Positions 60,344 through 64,000 of a stretch of DNA of 64,000 nucleotides are shown here, in pieces. The position numbers and the translations under genes were made by a program. Source of the DNA: Daldinia sp. FL1419 (taxonomy: Eukaryota; Ascomycota; Sordariomycetes; Xylariales; Hypoxylaceae). Where the stretch lies: NCBI GenBank assembly GCA_025201765.1, contig MU623417.1, forward strand, positions 112,029 through 176,028, given 5' to 3'. Numbering within the stretch: position 1 is the stretch's first letter; each line of letters starts with the position of its first letter. The notes below the pieces were generated by a model, which saw only the letters and a list, made by a program, of their open reading frames with translations, made no database searches and had not been told where the DNA came from.

Positions 60344-61132
60344 TGGTAATATTCGGCTTGGAATGATTACGACAAACGAGAGAAACCATAAGAAAAAAGG
60401 GGGAGGTCAGCGGGGCAGATAACTGGAAATGGATCTCGGTCTTCTCATCAAAATCACCAAGAGGACAACCTAGAATACTTATACTTGATTATCGCCTACG
60501 TAACCTTTTCATATAAAGGTGTTGGTTCCAAAGGGACTGCGGCTGAGCTAATCTGTGCCGCTTTCGAATTCTGTCTATTATACCGACTCTTCGTTTTTAT
60601 CGTATCTCCGGGCTGCACCGGGTCCCGGAATATCTAACAAACTACACCGTATAGCAATTAAATCGCAACGTCTCGTCTTAATAGAGTAGACGCTATAAGT
60701 AGTATATCTGCTAGTAAGCGCATTGTTGAATAATCTTTATTCTAGGGAATTAAAATTCATTCTAGGTGCTCGTACCTATATTCTAGGTAAATAGTAAGTG
60801 GTACCTACCCAGAACGCGTTTAAAGAGTCTTGGGGGACGGTGAAAATTCCCTCCGACCTTATATCTTTTTAGAATAAAGATTCGGAGCTCCGAACAACCG
60901 GTATATTTGATACCGGGGCTTAACATAAGCTTTGAAACCCGCGAATATAATTGGAAGTAAAAATGGTAACATTTTAAGTCGCAAGCACCACCCTGGCTAC
61001 CCGAGGTGTATCCTCATTCTCCATCTTCCCGGCTTTGAATGTGGGCTTATACTTGGTTTTGAACGATTCAGCTATAATTAGCTAGTTACCTGGGGATTTC
61101 GATGTCGCTCGGGTTTTTCTCCTTTGTCGTGT
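60344..61132. other. intergenic region
   Basis: No gene seen between the RTA1-like gene and the 3' end of the MFS transporter gene. Confidence 0.45.
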
Positions 61133-63138
61133 TTAGATAATTCCCTCCGGCGCAACTTGAACGGGAGTACCATCGCTACGACGACTCAAAGATTCGGCAA
61201 AGGGAGAACGCTTGCGCATAGATGGTCCCTTGTAATAGACCATAAAAGTAGCGACTACAAGGATTAGCCCGACACCCGCGAGCACAGTATTCGCTACTTG
61301 GAGCCCGTAGTGAAAATCAAACGCATCGTAGTATGGTTCCGAAGCCCATGTCAGCACGCCGGCCAAGAAGTCACGAGCGAAACCGTTGCCCCCGGTTGCA
61401 GAGGCAGAGTAGGGTCCATATGCTTTTACCATATAGTCGATGGTGGTCATGTAGATGGTGTAGTTGGCTATGCCGATAAGGAGGCAACCAACCATCGGGG
61501 CGATCCAGTGTGCTTCGGGCGTGCTTGTCCAAGCAAATATGATCAACCCAACCGGTAGAAGTGGTGCCGTGATGAGAAGCCACCACAGTCGTGATTCAAA
61601 CTGAGCGTGCTCGCTGAGAGGATTTTGCGCTCGCAACATCCGATTCCGGTAGACGGATGGGATAAACAGTAGATAGGCCAGGATATAAGCAAGGCCAAAG
61701 GGAATAAAAGCCTGCGAGCGAAGTTAGCTAGTAGATTATAATGCTAGAGTATTGTCATTATAACCTACAAGTCCCGTCTCGGTATTCGAAAATTTCCATA
61801 GCTGGAAAACACGTCGTAGGGACTGAATTTGCATAAATATCAGGGCGTCGCTGAACCCAGAAAGCAATGATAGCACCAAGACTATTCTCTCTCTATATAG
61901 CATCTGGAAAGGGCGGGCCCATATAGAGAAAACCTCTTTCGGAACTAGGTAGTCCTTGAAAGGTTTCAGCTCGAAGGGTCCAAAAATGTTACTTTTCTCA
62001 CCAGTCCTTTCAAACTTATCTCTCCTGAGTTTCTTTGCATGCCGATTCACTAGAATGGCCGAGCGCGTCTCCGGGACGAATAGTAGATGTAATACTTGGA
62101 CGAAGACTCCGAAAATGAGTTGAATCCAGATCGTCCACGTCCAAAAGAGGTCTTGCTCAATAAACCCACCGATGATGGGCCCGATGATGGATCCTCCTAC
62201 GGAAGAGAGGACAATATATGCCAGTGGGAGTTCCTGCTCGTCGGCAACAAACATATCGGCTACTACGCCCAATGTAACACTCCCGCCGGCGGAGAAAAGG
62301 CCTCCAAAGGACCGCCCGATAAGAATTCCAGCGAAGGACCGATGGTGATGGGCAAGACCAACGGGAATGCAACATAAATTGACCAAAAGAAGTGACAACT
62401 GAAGCACAGGTTTCCTTCCAAACTCCTCGGACCACGGTGCCCAGCTATGTAAGGGCTTAGCGTCTGATTATGAGATTCAGATCGAGAGGGCGTTAATTCA
62501 GCTTACAGTTCGCATCCAAACGCGTATAATACTAGAAACAGAGCTGCCCCGCTAACTGCGGCTTGATTACTCACTCTGAGGTCTTTGACGATACCGTTTT
62601 GTCCGTTGGCGTATAACGAAGCGTTTAAGTTCACTAAATAATTTAAAATTAGAACTTTCGTTCCGCAGAGGGTCTCGTGAACGATATAACGTTGAGAAAA
62701 TTTGAGTTGTGGACCATAGTTGCGAGTAAAGAGGCTAATTAAAGGTTTATGATCGAGAAGATTGCAGACTAGTGGCGTAAACGTGGGTAGGGACTTACTA
62801 GAAATTTGGACGAGGAAGATGATAGTTAACGTCCTCCATTTTTTCCATTTAGGCCATACGTAAGCGAGGGCTTCTGGGCAATCAGTTTCCGTAAGGATAG
62901 TGGTACGTGAGTTAGCTTCTACTAATACAGCTTCGTCGTGTGATATGGTATGCGTAGGTATAACTCCTCTTGATGATGAGGGTTGTGATGAGTCGGCTTC
63001 TTTAGCTTTACTTTGTTGGCTGGGAGAAACGGGTCGGTCAGTCCTTTGAGAATCTTCCCCTATTATATTCCGTGTAATCAACATGATATTATTTTGACGG
63101 GAAAGAATATCCCAAGAATAAATAAAATAGGAGGTCAA
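61133..63138 (-). CDS. MFS transporter, drug:H+ antiporter (DHA1) type
   Basis: Four exons: 63138-62799, 62633-62507, 62444-61769, 61711-61133; 573 aa. The N-terminal 90 residues are hydrophilic and cytoplasmic. Helix 1 follows at WRTLTIIFLVQIS, and the first junction gives ISMNLNASLY. The second junction creates the loop 2-3 signature WAPWSEEFGRKPVLQLS. GGLFSAGGSVTLGVVADMF and GPIIGGFIEQ (antiporter motif C-like region) are in helices 4-5, and FVPETR follows helix 6. The last exon carries helices 9-12 with SASATGGNGFARDFLAG. Related to fungal transporters of fungicides, polyamines or secondary metabolites; substrate unknown. An internal Met (residue 19) could be the real start. Plasma membrane expected. 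Confidence 0.88.
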
Positions 63139-64000
63139 GGGGGCTAGATGGTTCCATGGGAAAGTCTGGGGAATGGGAGCAATTATATAGGCTTTCCCAC
63201 GATCCCTCCGAATCCACGGGCACGGGAAACGGTCTCATCATAACCAAGCTTTGCTATATTATTATGTTGGCACAAGAAGATATTAAACGCCACTTAGTGA
63301 CCGGGACTGGAGCTAGTCGCTCGGATATGGTCGAATATGATCTCGTGGACATGGTATAGCCAAAGTACATCACGTTTGTGTTTCTCACTAACGTAAGACG
63401 TAGAGTATTTATCTAACATATACGTTATGAAAATTGGTGGAGCTGGTGATATGGTACGACAACAACATGGTAATTTTTTTCAACTCGGACCTTGGCTGCG
63501 GGGGATCGCTCGGTGTTTCAATTAAGTTTATATCTTAAGCCTCAACAATAATTGGGTAGTTAGATGTTGTTGACCGGTCCGTGGAGAAGGTAAATGTGGT
63601 AAGGATAAGGGGTTAGAGGATATTCGGCTCATAAGGAAGACATTTTTTTATGTCAACACTTATTCGCATTAATCTTAAGAATATAGACTCCTTTTTGGAA
63701 TATTGGGCATCGCCCATAGGCACCATAGAATAGAATAGGTCATAGTTGGTATTATACAATAAAAACGTAAAAGGAAATGGGAGTCCGCGAGGGTAGACTT
63801 TGAAACTCTGGATTTCAAACCCAAAATTCCGATTTTGAAGTTAAAATGCGTTCCAGAGCTATTAGCTTGGGGGTAGAGGACCCCATGGGGGGGGGGGGGG
63901 GGGGGGGGTTAATAAATTTTAAAAATGGTGTTGAAAAATAATTAAAGAAAATAATATGTTGGGGTGTTACCCACAAGAAAAGGGCCCCGGGCGCACAAAA
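63139..64000. other. gene-free window end, probable contig terminus
   Basis: No supportable gene. The sequence becomes low quality in look near 63.8-64.0 kb, with a long G run and mixed homopolymers. Confidence 0.5.
63887..63908. repeat. 22 bp poly-G run
   Basis: Uninterrupted run of 22 G, 92 bp from the window end, preceded by ccccat. Probably a sequencing or assembly artefact of a contig end. Confidence 0.85.

Noticed and set aside
1..64000. tRNA genes, rRNA genes, CRISPR arrays
   Set aside because: No cloverleaf with A and B boxes, no rRNA-like sequence and no spaced repeat array was found by eye; CRISPR is not expected in a fungus.

Overview
The window looks like nuclear DNA of a filamentous ascomycete, probably a Sordariomycete and perhaps Xylariales. 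The reasons are short 45-100 bp GT..AG introns with CTAAC/CTGAC branch points, typical fungal families (Ayg1-like hydrolase, Rhodopsin/SAT4-type membrane protein, RTA1 protein, Zn2Cys6 regulator, HET-domain remnant, ApsA/Num1), AT-rich islands decayed by C-to-T/G-to-A changes as in repeat-induced point mutation (RIP), and many copies of a TACCTAGGTA / (TAGG)n motif between genes. The order-level placement is inference. Most genes are interrupted; I rebuilt exon boundaries by hand from reading frame and conserved motifs and checked that exon lengths sum to whole codons.

Layout. 0.1-3.8 kb: Ayg1-like hydrolase, a small unknown two-exon gene, and glucosamine-6-phosphate N-acetyltransferase (Gna1). 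5.8-15.2 kb: a 1159-residue class 3 lipase, an intracellular GH43 glycosidase, an intact four-exon sugar transporter and a small single-pass membrane protein. 16.1-22.7 kb: a secreted GH1 beta-glucosidase, a dihydroflavonol-reductase-like SDR and an FAD monooxygenase transcribed divergently from a 270 bp promoter, then a seven-helix Rhodopsin-like protein. 22.7-32.7 kb: gene desert, mostly very AT-rich, holding a complete but dead LTR element (24693-30412) with two 384 bp LTRs and a 435-codon frame riddled with stops. 32.8-34.9 kb: a cysteine-rich protein and a classical SDR. 36.3-43.3 kb: a 2300-residue ApsA/Num1 cortical anchor with a long 26-residue-repeat coiled coil and a PH domain. 43.3-47.4 kb: gene-poor, with a second AT island. 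47.4-54.6 kb: Cwc24/RNF113 splicing factor, an AtuA/DUF4387 protein and a convergent Zn2Cys6 regulator. 55-63 kb: a HET pseudogene, a secreted Cys-rich protein, an RTA1-family protein with a GC-AG intron and a drug-type MFS transporter. The last bases include a 22-G run and look like a contig end.

Working together: housekeeping genes (Gna1, ApsA, Cwc24) are mixed with accessory metabolism. Plausible functional groups, all inferred from position, are GH43 plus sugar transporter (uptake and cleavage of hemicellulose oligosaccharides), GH1 plus SDR plus FAD monooxygenase (release and oxidation or reduction of a plant aglycone), and AtuA-like protein plus Zn2Cys6 regulator. No full secondary-metabolite cluster with a PKS or NRPS core is present. 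The most unusual items are the decayed LTR element with an unplaced reading frame, the strict 26-residue repeat in ApsA, and several splice-site oddities.
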